Positions 9,154-19,608 are shown, numbered from the stretch's first letter. The stretch: 64,000 nucleotides of DNA from Ottelia alismoides (GCA_037367405.1 JAZKJV010003278.1:1-64000), one strand, 5' to 3'. Notes: generated by a model from the letters alone, not told the origin. Program-made: numbers and translations.

Positions 9154-9984
9154 GAGATGCGGGACATTGTGAGAGAGAAGGCTGCCATTCCTACCCAGAT
9201 AGAGCCGAATCCCAACAGCCTGAAGTGGAAGTCTGAGCAGGTAGTTTACACTGAGCATGCCACTCCTAGTGATCCGTTTGATGATACGTCTTCAGATCTT
9301 TTTGATGCTGATTTTGCCACACTTAGGAGCGGTAGGGCACCAGCAGGTGGTGCCTCGTCTCAGCGACGGCACGAGGATACATCCAGGGCGCCAGATGAGG
9401 AGGAGGAGAGCGGTACTGAGGCCGCTCATGATGATGACAGTGGTACTGACGCCACCCGAGATGCCGAGCCAAAGCGCGGTACTGAGGCCGCGAGATGTCT
9501 AGCAGAGCCAGCCCGTGGTGGTACTGAGGCCACCGGTGTTCATTCTGAGAGAGTTGTTGTCTTTCCTCATTATGATGTACCTCGGAACAATGTTGTGAAT
9601 AAAGGAAAAGGTTTAGTTTACTCTGGTCCCACTGTGGTGCTTGATGTATGTGCGGATCCGGTCGTCGAGCCGTCTAGACCTATTCCTAGTCCTTCATCTG
9701 AGAAGGACCCTGTGATCCCCTTCCCTAGAGCCCTTCTAATGGGGAAGGGGAAGAAAAAAGAAAAAGATCCAAAAAAGAGAGAGCAGGAGGAGTTCAGCCA
9801 GAGCATGATTGACCGGTTCCATATACAGCTGACCCTTCAGGAGGCTTTGCAGCACATCCCCCTTCTTCAGCGTTCTTTGAGCAACAGGACTACAGTCAGG
9901 AGGAGGAGGAACCACCATTCAGAGATTCATGTGCTGACGAAAGCCACGTGTTTCGCGATCCAGAACCGTCTGCCGGCAAAGAGG
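9154..9984 (+). pseudogene. gag-protease linker of B with GGTEAT repeats
   Basis: It is in frame with gag and protease and open throughout. It is acidic and low-complexity, with four copies of a G-T-[ED]-A-[AT] motif at about 9412-9535; two more copies, GGTEAT and GGTDAT, lie after protease at about 10657-10705. A lysine-rich patch (KGKKKEKDPKKREQ, about 9740-9785) is followed by the FHIQLTLQEALQHIPLLQ segment that precedes protease in Athila elements. D has a degenerate equivalent near 34200-34830. The function is unknown; a spacer or nuclear-targeting part of the polyprotein is possible. Confidence 0.7.
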
Positions 9985-10330
9985 CTAGATTCAGGAGCCC
10001 CATATGTCAGATGTCATATCAGAGAGCAGAGGTTCGACCGAACTCTATTGGATAGCGGATCGTCTATCAACCTCCTTCCGGCAGCCCTTCTCGACCGCTT
10101 CGAGTTAAGCACTCTTAGACAGAGCAGGACAGTCCTTCAATTTGCTGATCGATCTGTCAAGAGGCCGAAGGAGTTGTTGTGAGACGTTGTCATCACTATT
10201 CAGGGCCTGCAATTCCCCATGGACTTCGTAGTGTTGGACATGGAGATCCCTGATTCAGTGGCCGATACCCCCATCATCCTCGGTCGTCCGTTCTTGGCCA
10301 TAACCAAGGCGGTGACTGACCATGATAGCG
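9985..10330 (+). pseudogene. Aspartic protease domain of B
   Basis: The active-site motif LLDSGSSINLLP is at about 10048-10083, followed by the LQFADRSVKRP segment and, after a TGA stop at 10180-10182, by the second half (VVLDMEIPDSVADTPIILGR, about 10228-10287) with the hydrophobic-hydrophobic-GRPFL signature of retropepsins. The stop replaces an arginine codon (CGA to TGA). Retropepsin dimers cut the gag-pol polyprotein. The catalytic Asp is present, but the stop would truncate the domain. Confidence 0.85.
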
Positions 10331-10950
10331 GGAAGGTATACTTTCGCATCGAGGGCGAGAGTGTACAAATAGAGACGGTCGAGGACTACAGAGCCAGAGA
10401 CAGAGCATGCTCAAAGACCAGTACAGATACAAAGCAGCTGACAGATGCCGTGTTAGACATCCACCAGAACTGTGATTTTGTTATCACAGACGATGAGGCA
10501 GCATGGGCAGACCCTGCAGCACAGGCCATCCTCTCATTTCCAGACACCGCTGACGCCGAATTGATAGTAGAGGAGAGCTTGGAGAGCACAACCCTGGTCC
10601 AGGATACTTCAGTGGCAGCAGAGCCGGTTCTCGACCGCTACACGATTTCTAGTGATGGTGGTACTGAGGCCACCTTGTGTGACGGTGGTACTGATGCCAC
10701 CTTGTTTGATGCAGATTCCTCGGATTCAGAGTCTGATTGGGCAGATTGCGAGGATCACATGCCAGACCTGAGTCCCACAGAGCCTACAGCTGAGGAGGAG
10801 GTAGATGCCGAGCAGATTAGAGACAGTCCAATTGAGCAGCCTTCTCCAGATCCAGTTTGCGAGAGTTCTTTTTCATTCTCCCAGGCAAACTTGGCAGCAT
10901 ACACGCATCTTCTTCCGAAGCCAGATTTGCCAGCACCCAGCCGTCCAGAG
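10331..10950 (+). pseudogene. Protease-RT spacer of B
   Basis: About 200 open, very acidic codons rich in Asp, Glu, Ser and Thr join protease to RT. It contains a CDFVITDDEAAWADP-like segment also found in D (35408-35450), and two of the GGT[ED]AT repeats. No catalytic domain is recognised. Conservation of the DDEA segment in D shows it is a real part of the polyprotein. Confidence 0.65.
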
Positions 10951-12066
10951 CTGAAGCCGCTCCCTACTTCGCTGAAATATCGATTCCTTGCGAGCGAGCC
11001 TGAGATGTACCCAGTCATCATCTCCGCCGATCTGACTGGAGAGCAAGAATCCCATTTGATGGGGGTTCTTGAAAAGAACCGCAAGGCAATCGGATGGAGT
11101 GTAGCAGATTTCCATGGGATTAGTCCAGCGTTGTGCTCCCACCATATCTATCTCGAGGAGGGGACGAAGCCGTCATGTGAGTTCCAGCGGCGGCTAAACC
11201 CCAACTTGAGAGAGGTCGTCATGAATGAAATCTCAAATGGTGGAGCGCAGATTTTATTTATCCCATATCCGACTCTAAGTGGGTCAGCCTCTTGCATGTG
11301 GTGCCCAAGAAGACGGGCATCACGACTGTGATCAGTGAGTCGGGAGAGGAGATTGCTACACGAGTACCCACCTCTTGGCGGGTCTGTGTTGACTACAGGA
11401 GACTCAACCAGGCCACCAAGGACAACTTCCCCCTGCCTTTTATTGACCAGATCATTGAGAGACTGGCAGGGAAGAGCCATTACTGTTTCCTGGATGGGTA
11501 CTCGAGCTACAACCAGGTGGCCATCGCTCCTGAGGATCAGGAGAAGACCACCTTTAAATGTCCCTCCGGCACATATGCCTTTCGACGCATGCCATTTGGG
11601 CTATGCAATGCCCCTGCGACTTTTCAGAGATGCATGTTGTCGATCTTTTCGGACATGGTAGGGGAGTGTTTGGAGGTCTTTATGGACGATTTCTCGGTCT
11701 ACGGCGACGGATTAGACTCCTGTCTTGACTGCCTAGACCGGGTACTCCAGCGATGTATAGAGGTCCATTTGGTGCTTTCTTGGGAGAAGAGTCACTTCAT
11801 GGTAACTCAAGGGACGGTGCTTGGCCATATCATCTCCAACAGGGGCATGGAGGTTAATCCGGCCAAGGTTGATGTCATTAGAAAACTCGCACTGCCGTCC
11901 AATTTGAGGCAGCTACGGTCATTCTTGGGGCACGTTAATTTCTATCGGAGATTCATTCATGATTTCAGCAAGATTGCCCGGCCGTTGATTGACCTCTTGA
12001 CGAAAGACACCGAGTTCCTTGTCGATGACAAGTGTCTTTCGTCCTTTGCGACTCTCCAGCAGTGTT
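10951..12066 (+). pseudogene. Reverse transcriptase domain of B
   Basis: The N-terminal part (LKYRFLASEPEMYPVIISAD, about 10972) runs to about 11235, where a one-base deletion shifts the frame. The domain continues in the next frame from about 11237 with VCVDYRRLN, PLPFIDQII, FLDGYSSYNQV, FRRMPFGLCNAPATFQRCM and the catalytic box FMDDFSVYG (Asp codons 11685-11690), and then ...LGHVNFYRRFI in the thumb/connection. FMDD replaces the usual YxDD and is common in Athila. A second frameshift lies near 12060. All catalytic residues are intact, so the domain is dead only through its broken frame. It would copy the genomic RNA into cDNA inside the particle. Confidence 0.92.
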
Positions 12067-12480
12067 ATTAAGGCTCCTGTTCTCCAGCCACCCGATTGGT
12101 CTCTCCCATTCGAGATCATGACGGATGCCTCCGATTTTGCCGTAGGGGCTGTGCTGGGACAGAGGAGGGATGGAGTCCCCTTTGCTATCCACTACGCTAG
12201 CCGCACATTGGATTCCACGCAGCGGAATTATACCGTCACTGAGAAGGAGATGCTAGCCGTAGTGTTCGCCCTAGATAAGTTCAGATCTTACATCATTGGA
12301 TCTAGAGTGACCTTGTACACTGATCACACCGCCATCCGATACCTCATGGCAAAGAAGGATGCCAAGGCCAGACTTACTAGATGGATCCTTCTACTCCAGG
12401 AGTTCGACATTGAGATCAAGGAAAAGCCTGGAGTCAAGAATGTGGTGGCGGATCATCTCTCCCGTTTAGAGCAGCCTGAG
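12067..12480 (+). pseudogene. RNase H domain of B
   Basis: The open frame from 12019 carries [50 protein letters not shown] and [12 protein letters not shown]. These give the four acidic catalytic residues of RNase H (Asp in TDAS, Glu in EKEM, Asp in TDH, Asp in VADH). It degrades the RNA of the RNA-DNA hybrid and makes the plus-strand primer at the PPT. There is no stop within the domain. It is linked to RT through the frameshift near 12060 and runs in frame into integrase. Confidence 0.9.
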
Positions 12481-13833
12481 GAGTCTGAGCAGATTGATCC
12501 CATTTGTGAGACCTTCCCAGATGAGGCGATCCTTGCTATCGCCTCACTCCCGTGGTATGTCGATATTGTGAACTTTCTCTTTGCTGGGAAAGTCCCACAA
12601 GATTGGCCCAGGCAGAGGCTTGAGACCTTCCTCGCGAAGGCCAAGTCCTACCACTGGGAGGATCCCATCCTTTACCACGAAGGAGGGGATAGCGTCTGGC
12701 GTCGGTGCATTCCTCAGGAGGAGCACCATAGCGTCCTCACTTACTGCCACAAGCTTGAGGCAGGAGGACATCATTCTGGGAGGAGAACGGCACAGAAAGT
12801 GCTCCAATCTGGCTTGTGGTGGCCTACCCTCTTCAAGGATTCTGATGAGTTCGTGAAGAGGTGTACTGACTGTCAGAGGAAGGGCACTTGTGGACAGCGT
12901 GATATGATGCAGATGCAGCCCATTCACTTCTGCGAGGTTTTTGACGCATGGAGCATCGATTTCATGGGTCCATTCCCTAAGAGTCAAGGATTTGAGTGCA
13001 TTTTGTTGGCCGTTGACTATGTTAGTCGTTGGGTTGAGGCTATCCCCGACCGAGATGTTGATGCGAGGACAGTTTGCAGATTTTTGAGGAAGCACATCAT
13101 CACGCGGTTCGGGGTCCCTCGAGTTTTGATTTCAGATGGGGGGTCTCATTTCATCAACGACCAGATGAAGGCCCTTGCTAGCGAGTTTGGTATAGACCAT
13201 CGTATTGCTACACCTTACCATCCACAAACGAATGGTCTAGCCAAGGTGTCGAACAGGGAGATCAAGACTATATTGTAGAAAGTCGTCCGCCCAGACCGAA
13301 AGGATTGGTCACAGCTTTTGGACTCGGTCTTGTGGGCATAAAGGACGTCTTTCAAGACACCATTGGGCACATCTCCCTTTCGCCTCGTATATGGCAAGCC
13401 GTGCCATTTACCTGTTGAGCTGAGGCACAGGTCACTTTGGGCAGTTACTGATATACTTATGGATCCAGAAGGTGTAGGAGACCAGAGGAGGGCAGAGTTA
13501 GCAGCCCTGGAGGAGCTTAGAGATACCGCCTTCTCAAACAGCCTACAGTATAAGGAGAGAGTGAAGGAGTGGCATGATTCTCATATCAACCACAAGCATT
13601 TTGAGCCTGGTCAGAGAGTATGGCTGTTTGATGCGAGGCTTCGTCTATTTCCAGGGAAGCTACAGAGCAAGTGGAAGGGACCCTACTTGGTGAGAAAGGT
13701 ATACGACAACGGTAGCATTGATATATCCGAGTTTTCTTCTGAGAGTACCTTTCGAGTGAACGGCCAGCGGCTCAAGCCATTTCTAGATCATGAGCCGCGG
13801 GTCGTTGATCTTGCCCCTATTCATTTTGCGTGA
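12481..13833 (+). pseudogene. Integrase domain of B
   Basis: The zinc-binding HHCC module ([19 protein letters not shown] to CTDCQ) lies at about 12720-12880. The DDE core has Asp in SIDFMGPF (about 12955), Asp in LISDGGSHF (about 13127) and Glu in NREIK (about 13253). TAG at 13276 and TAA at 13339 interrupt the frame; D reads CAG and TAT at these codons. After them the frame is open to 13833 with the GPY/F module KWKGPYLVRKVYDNGSI at about 13672-13722. No chromodomain follows, as expected for Athila. Integrase would insert the cDNA with the 5-bp staggered cut seen in the target duplication. Confidence 0.92.
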
Positions 13834-13964
13834 GATGTGGTCTTTGACTCACATCTAATGCATCTCACGCTTGAGTTTCACTGATCTTCCGCCTTGTATA
13901 GATCCAGATGTCTATATCACTACATTCTTTAGTCCCACATCCCTTTCTTCATCTTTTGATTATG

Positions 13965-14351
13965 CTATACTTAGGGAGCACTTTACCCTAAGTATAGGGG
14001 GGATGTGAGGCCTTTGGGTGTTTCTTTTGTGTCTTTCTACCCCAGTTTTGTTGCCTATACTTAGGGATATTTCACCCTAAGTATAGGGGGGGGGGTAGAC
14101 CCTGTACATTCTCCACTCGGTTTTCCCTTAGTATACAGCCTGCTATACTTAGGATTACTTGATCCTATGTATAGGGGGAAAAGCCGAGAGTCTCTTGATA
14201 TTCATTCGTCTTTGTATATAGCCTTCCTTTTCACTTCCCTATACCTAGCACGAGTTATGTCTTCTTCATCGCTCGTGACTCTGAGGACATCGTTCGAGCT
14301 AAGTATAGGGGGGGTGTATATATTTCATATATACTTTAGCCATAACTCGTA
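13965..14351 (+). repeat. Hairpin array of element B (PPT-like palindromes)
   Basis: Unit 1 has a perfect 12-bp stem, CTATACTTAGGG (13965-13976) with 13986-13997. Unit 2 has the same perfect stem, 14055-14066 with 14075-14086, followed by ten G. Unit 3 has a 13-bp stem with one mismatch, 14143-14155 with 14162-14174. Unit 4 is longer, CTATACCTAGCACGAGTTAT (14239) with a partner ending at 14308, and its ACGAGTTATG can also pair with CATAACTCGT at 14341-14350. Each right arm runs into a G-run, giving AAGTATAGGGGGG, close to B's PPT AAGTTTAGGGGGG. Confidence 0.9.
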
Positions 14352-14364
14352 CTTTGTGTGAGTG

Positions 14365-14760
14365 TGTAAATAAATAAAATGGCTAAAAACCCTAAAAATC
14401 ACAAAAATTAAAAAATTTTCATGTACATAGACATTCTTCTATTTGCACATAAATAGCTAGTGTACAAATTATTTTTGTAAAAATGATTTCAAAAATCTTT
14501 TGTGTAAAGCTTGTGTAAATATTTTCTTATCAAAATTATGTATATAGTACAAAATTTTTCCAAAATGTTTTGAAAATCAAAAGTTTGCAAAAATCTTGTG
14601 TAAATGTGTGTAAATACTTTTGCAAAACTTGCACTTCATGCATAATCCATTCATGATTTCAAAACATTTTTCAAAAATTTTGCATGTTTGTAAACTTTGT
14701 GTAAATAGCATCTTTTGTACATATGTATATAGTTTTTCTGGATGATAGTTGACATTTAAA
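14365..14760 (+). promoter_or_regulatory. TGTAAATA cluster in the 3' noncoding region of B
   Basis: Four exact TGTAAATA octamers lie on the sense strand (14365-14372, 14514-14521, 14609-14616, 14700-14707), and I see none on the other strand in this stretch. UGUAnAUA is the recognition core of PUF (Pumilio) RNA-binding proteins. The tract is AT-rich, so some are expected by chance; the strand bias and repetition in A and D argue for an RNA-level role. Confidence 0.4.
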
Positions 14761-15904
14761 CTAGTCTAGAATCAAATTGAGAAATGGAGCTTGATTAAGA
14801 TCTTAATACACCTAACTTCTAAGTGGAACCTTATAGGGCTTAGGTTTAAGGCTTTTCAGGTCCATGGTGACTTAATTCTTTGAGTCCACTAGGCTATGAT
14901 CACATGTCATCTCAATGAGCCTAAGTAGAGCACTTAACAACAACACATGACTCATATAGACAATGGCTTTACTTGGACACCGGCACTTTGCACCGAGCTC
15001 TCTACGGATGAGGTGGTGAGGAGGCAGTCTTCCTTGACTTGGGGTAGCATATGAGGGTAGTACTTCTAGGTGGAACCTCTCTTCTTCTTTTAGTGAAGGA
15101 AGTGCGTCTCAACTTGGTCTGGTTGCCATGAGGTCTAACGACGGGAGTTGTGGGTTGCAATAAAGCTTCAAAAGAGGGATAGTCTACTAGCTCAAGAGGA
15201 AAAACTCCTTGTATATATGTTGTACATGTATATGTTGTATAGATGCACTTGAAAAAAAAATGCAAAAAGAAAATAACTCCAAAAAAGTGGTGGGTCTGAT
15301 AGAAAATGATAATCCCACCGGAGTATGTATATAGAATGCAATAAGCAAAGCTTGAGTTTCATGATCCACCTTATGTATCTTGCAGCAGGGAGACTTGGCT
15401 ACACTGGTCAAGCTCCCAAGGGTACATGGCTACACTGACCTTGACCCATTCTCTTCTTCCTCCTCTTCTTGAGCCGGTTGAACTTGAACTTAGAAGGGAA
15501 TACCCCGCTCCTCGAGGAAAGAGTGGCCAGATTGAGGTCATAGAGTTACCTTGTTGGGGAGGGTTGTCAAGTTGCCATTTCTGAGGTGGAGAGCTTAGAC
15601 CTCACATTCACAGGACAAGGAAAGATTCATGGTCTTCAGGGTTTGTGTTTGATGACTTGTTCTGATCTGGAGAATTGAGGAGTCTTGGTTATAGATTAGT
15701 GGAACTTAGAGGTTGTTGAGTTTTAAACATAAGTCCAAATAAGGTTCCGACACATTAATAATCCAAAGATCTGATCGAGCTCCATACCTTAATTTAATGA
15801 AGGCAAGTTTAATAATCAACCTTGATCCATGTACATTCTCTTTTTCTTTTTCTGTCTTTCTTTTTCACTTCTTTTTCAAATAAGTGTTTGCTAAGGGACT
15901 AGCA

Positions 15905-15922
15905 AAGTTAAGTTTAGGGGGG
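15905..15922 (+). promoter_or_regulatory. Polypurine tract of B
   Basis: AAGTTAAGTTTAGGGGGG directly precedes the TG of the 3' LTR. It is the expected primer site for plus-strand DNA. The core AAGTWTAGGGG is repeated as the right arms of the hairpins at 13965-14308. Confidence 0.85.
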
Positions 15923-18900
15923 TGATGAATACTCATTCATCACTCTTTATTCTTATATTTTAGCTACAAAAACCTTTGCAAATGCATGTATATAGTTGTA
16001 AATATAAATAATTACCAAAAGCATGCATTGTGTAAAAAGTAATAATTAGCATGTTTTTGTGCAAAAATAAAATAATAAAGATCAAAAAGAAAAAGAGGGA
16101 ATTATTTAGAATAAATATTGAGCAACCTAACCCAAGGGAGGGCTCATCATGGGCCTGACCGCATAAAAGCCAAAGTAGAGGGAGATAGGGGCTCATGTGT
16201 GTATATATATGTAAATAAAATAAAAATATTTTCCTCCCAAAAATAAACTCAAAAGGGCTTGTGAATATTTGTATATATTTATAAATATAAAATCAAGATA
16301 AAAATAGTAAAATTAAAAAGAAAGCAAAAACATCACTTATGTACATAGTCACCTTGTATATAGTCCGTTCATCTTATATTTATTTAGCCTTATAAATAAA
16401 TAAAATTAATTTCTAAAAAAATTGTAAATATTCTATATGATATGATGTAAATAAATAAATAAAAAACAATTAAAACAAAAACAAAATAAAAAAAGAACAA
16501 AATTAAAAACCAAAAAATACTTTGTAAATATACCATGTATATATATGTATATATCTATTTATTTCACCTATGTATATAAATAATAAAAATAAAATAAAAA
16601 TATCTTTTTATTCCTAATTTTATGATATATATAAATAAAATATAAAATGGGAATAAAATTGTATAAAATAACAAATAAAAAATCAAAATTAAAAACCCTA
16701 TATTGTACATATACCTATATATAGCTCTATTATGTAAATACCTTATTTTTACTTTGAAAAATTAATTAAAAATCACTAAAAATAGAAAAAATTAAAAATA
16801 AAATATTTCATGTTTTGACTTTTTAATAATTCGGCCATTAGCTATTTTTAATTTAATTTCCAAATATTTGCCACGTGGCCTCTTCCTATTGGTCCAGGGA
16901 TTGTTGACCGCCCGGTCAACTCCCCCCCCCTAGGACCACTTCCCACGGGTATCAGGTGCCCGACCCGATTTCTCCCTATTTTCGCACCTAAACCCGATCC
17001 CTTCTCGCCTAAACCCCGAGTCCGATTCGTTCCTGCTACATCCGAGACCCTCGCCGGAGTGTCCGCCTCGGGATCCGCGCATCCCATTGCCCTACTTGCT
17101 CACATCTTCCCGGACCTTCCACCGTATAAAGCTCGAGCTCCGCCACCCTATTCTTCCATCTTTGGCTCATTTGCTTAACCACCTGTCACCTCCACCGTGT
17201 TGGCGACAGTGACAGCTTGCTCCAGCAGGTGTTGCAGCGAGGAGGGAGCAAGCGGCCACTGATCCGACGAGCCACCACCGCCGTGCTCTGCCCAGAGCAG
17301 GAGCTCAAGCCTCGGAGGTCGACGCTCCTCGAGGCAAGGACCAAGAGATGTACAGGCTCCTTCCCAGTCGATTCCTCCACCCAGGTAGAACCATTTCCCT
17401 TTCCTTTTCGTTAATTTCCGATTACCCCCAATTCGCTCTGTCGCCGACCACCGTCGATTCCGATCACGTCCGCCTCCCATTCGACCATCGGGCTGAACCG
17501 TAGCCTCCGCCTTCCTCCCGTGCACATTCTCCGCACTTCCATTCAACCCAGCTCGCACAGGAGCTGGGGTTCGAGCTCCTCCGTCCATCCCCTCGCCGGA
17601 GCTCGCCCGCACCGACTCCCCGACCACTTTCACCACATCTAACGGGGTCGAGGTAGTTTGCCCTCGACCCGCGAGCTTTATGGAGCACTTTGCAGGTTCA
17701 TCCAAGCCCATCTGAGGGCTTGGACCATTCGGTCCAGTAGCTCCACCTCCGCCGACCTCGCCGGAAATCTCCAGGGCTCGGTTGGGTCATCAGAGACCAC
17801 CACTCGACGCGGAAGCCTCCCACGCACCTTCTCTGATCTTCAGCGAGCTTCCAGGAGGACACCAGCGCCGCCACGAACCCGACGAAGTTCGCCGACGCCC
17901 AGTTCGTCCAGCATCCTCCTCAGCCGTCCGATCGCCCCCGTGCTCCAGACTTGATCGTGCCCGTCTATTTGAGGAGTGTCCCTGACCGCCAGATCCTTCG
18001 GGGGTCGATCTCCACCGTCGATCCAGCGAGGCTTAGCCACGACGCGTCTTCACCGTCAGATCCAGCACGTGGCGAAGCCCCGACCGTCCGATCCACCAGA
18101 GGGCTTCCTTCGTTGGGCGCCACCCGCATCTCAGCCGTCCATCTACCAAGTGGCGCCCATCAGTCGGCTCCAGTAATAAAGGGTAATTTACCCTTTGGCC
18201 CTGCCTTTTATTTTATTTAGCATTTAGTCATGTAAATAAGTTAGATAGTTGTTTTATTTTTGGTATAATTGCACTAAGGATCCTGCGCTTTATTTTATTT
18301 GCTTATATACCCCTGTGTATGGTGTAGCACGTGCATCGACACGTGCTTTGTTGGGTATTTGGCATCATTAGCCCTGTAGTTCTGGTTTGTTCTGAAATGA
18401 ATGAAAATTTTAGGATAATTGCTTTTATACCCCTGTGCGTGAATTAATTGTGCATGTGCGTGTATTAGTGGGTAAATTACAAACAAGTCCCCAGACTTTT
18501 GGTACCTGTTACCAAATAGTCCTAGGACTTAGTTTTCCTTCCATTTAGGTCCCTGAGTGCCTCAGACACACGCGACACACGTGTTTTCCTAGGTATTTTG
18601 CACCGGACCTCCCCAAAACTCTTGGTATTTGCATTCAGGTCCCTATGCACTATACCTACTTGTTATTTTTGAATAAAATAGCAAATTAACTCCGAATCTT
18701 ATGAAAATTGGAAACATGGCTCCAGCCATAGTGTGCAATTTTCTGGAATTTTTGGGGACATTTTTGTTTTGATTTGATATTTTTAAAAATTCAAAAACAT
18801 CAATTTTCGTTACTGTTTGAGTTTAAAATTCACAAAAAAATATTAAAACCTATCTAAAAATTACAAAAAAATTAGCTATTGTTTCTTTAGTTGTGCTTGA

Positions 18901-19603
18901 TTTTCTAACCAATTTTGGATATTTTTTTTATTATATAAAACTCCTAAAAATTGAAAAACACCTAAAAACTCATAAAAATTCTAATAAATAACTTAAAAAC
19001 CTAAAAATAATAATTAAGGTGCCAAAATTTTCCTTGTTTCTTTCTCTATATAGGAAAATTACCTCCAGGCTTATTGGGGACTCTTAGATATTTTATTTAA
19101 GTCCCTTAAGCTCGGCTGGACAGTACCTCCTTTTTCTGACCTTGTTTCATTTTTAGAAAATTAAATAAAAATCAGAAAAATCTCAAAAATTCACTAAAAA
19201 CAGTAAAAATCATAAAATACACAAAAACATTTTTATTTGAATTTTTGGTTGATTTTTACTGCATTAAATAAATAGTTGAATTGCATTGTGTTCTTGTTTT
19301 CCTTATTTTCTTAATACATTAAAAATCCAAAAAAATATAAAAAGAATTAAAATCCACCAAAAATACATGTTTCTTTTCTTTTGTTTTCTTGTTGACTACT
19401 TCGTAGGCCGCGAGGCCATTACGTGCTCCCTGAATTCGACCCTGGTCGCTATACCAGGTTAATAAAATAGCAAGACCGCTATTGATTTCGAGTTGATTTT
19501 ATCTTATATTGGTGGTCTCTTTCTCTTGATTGATCGAGTCTGATTGCTTGGGTCGCAACGACCATTGACGACCTTTTACCCGAGTGGTCAGAATTGGTTA
19601 TCA
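15923..19603 (+). repeat. 3' LTR of element B
   Basis: This is the second copy of 1903-5569, starting TGATGAAT and ending TTATCA. Over the first 150 bp the copies are identical; elsewhere they differ by single substitutions and 1-few-base indels. It carries the perfect W-box palindrome (16903-16920), TATAAA (17125-17130), the twin G-box (18326-18347) and the hairpin plus AATAAA (19441-19466). Confidence 0.95.
17125..17130 (+). promoter_or_regulatory. Candidate TATA box of B 3' LTR
   Basis: TATAAA is in the same GC-rich context as 3102-3107. If active here, it would drive transcription outward into element A's remnant. Confidence 0.5.
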
Positions 19604-19608
19604 ACGAG
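19604..19608. repeat. Target-site duplication of B, right copy (ACGAG)
   Basis: It follows the terminal ...TTATCA of the 3' LTR and is identical to 1898-1902. Element A resumes at 19609. Confidence 0.95.

Larger units (their letters stand above)
13834..15922 (+). other. 3' noncoding region of B
   Basis: This 2.1 kb lies between the integrase stop and the LTR, where many Athila elements have an envelope-like ORF. None is found: the longest frames (64-87 codons) are not shared with D. It contains the hairpin array (13965-14351), the TGTAAATA-rich tract (14365-14760) and a domain (about 14741-15810) conserved in A, D and G as DNA, for example around GGTCTAAYGA (15131), AGAGGGATAGTCTACT (15173), ACTTGGCTACACTGGTCAAG (15392) and AAAGGTCTGATCGAGCTCCA. 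It ends in the PPT. Confidence 0.75.
1903..19603 (+). mobile_element. Element B: near-complete Athila-like Ty3/gypsy LTR retrotransposon
   Basis: The element is 17.7 kb from TG to CA, flanked by the identical 5-bp duplication ACGAG (1898-1902 and 19604-19608). Order: 5' LTR 1903-5569, PBS 5573-5590, leader to 7068, gag-protease-RT-RNase H-integrase to 13833, 3' noncoding region, PPT ending at 15922, 3' LTR 15923-19603. Domain order PR-RT-RH-INT is that of Ty3/gypsy. The tRNA-Asp PBS, the gag type, the long LTRs and the absence of a chromodomain point to the Athila lineage. The coding frame has about ten stop codons and two frameshifts, so this copy cannot encode its own proteins. The LTR copies differ by only scattered substitutions and short indels (lengths 3667 and 3681), so it is one of the younger insertions here. 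Confidence 0.95.

Noticed and set aside
8115..9236. Alternative-frame ORFs over the Gln-rich gag tail (e.g. 8115-8564, 8781-9236, 8717-9094)
   Set aside because: They are shadows of the CAG-rich gag frame, which itself runs on in one frame through the TAG codons.
13965..14308. Possible CRISPR-like or tandem repeat array
   Set aside because: The units are palindromic hairpins at irregular spacing inside a plant retroelement, with no spacer-repeat structure.
13834..15922. Envelope-like ORF expected after integrase in Athila
   Set aside because: No frame longer than 87 codons, no signal peptide plus transmembrane pattern, and no frame shared with D or G.
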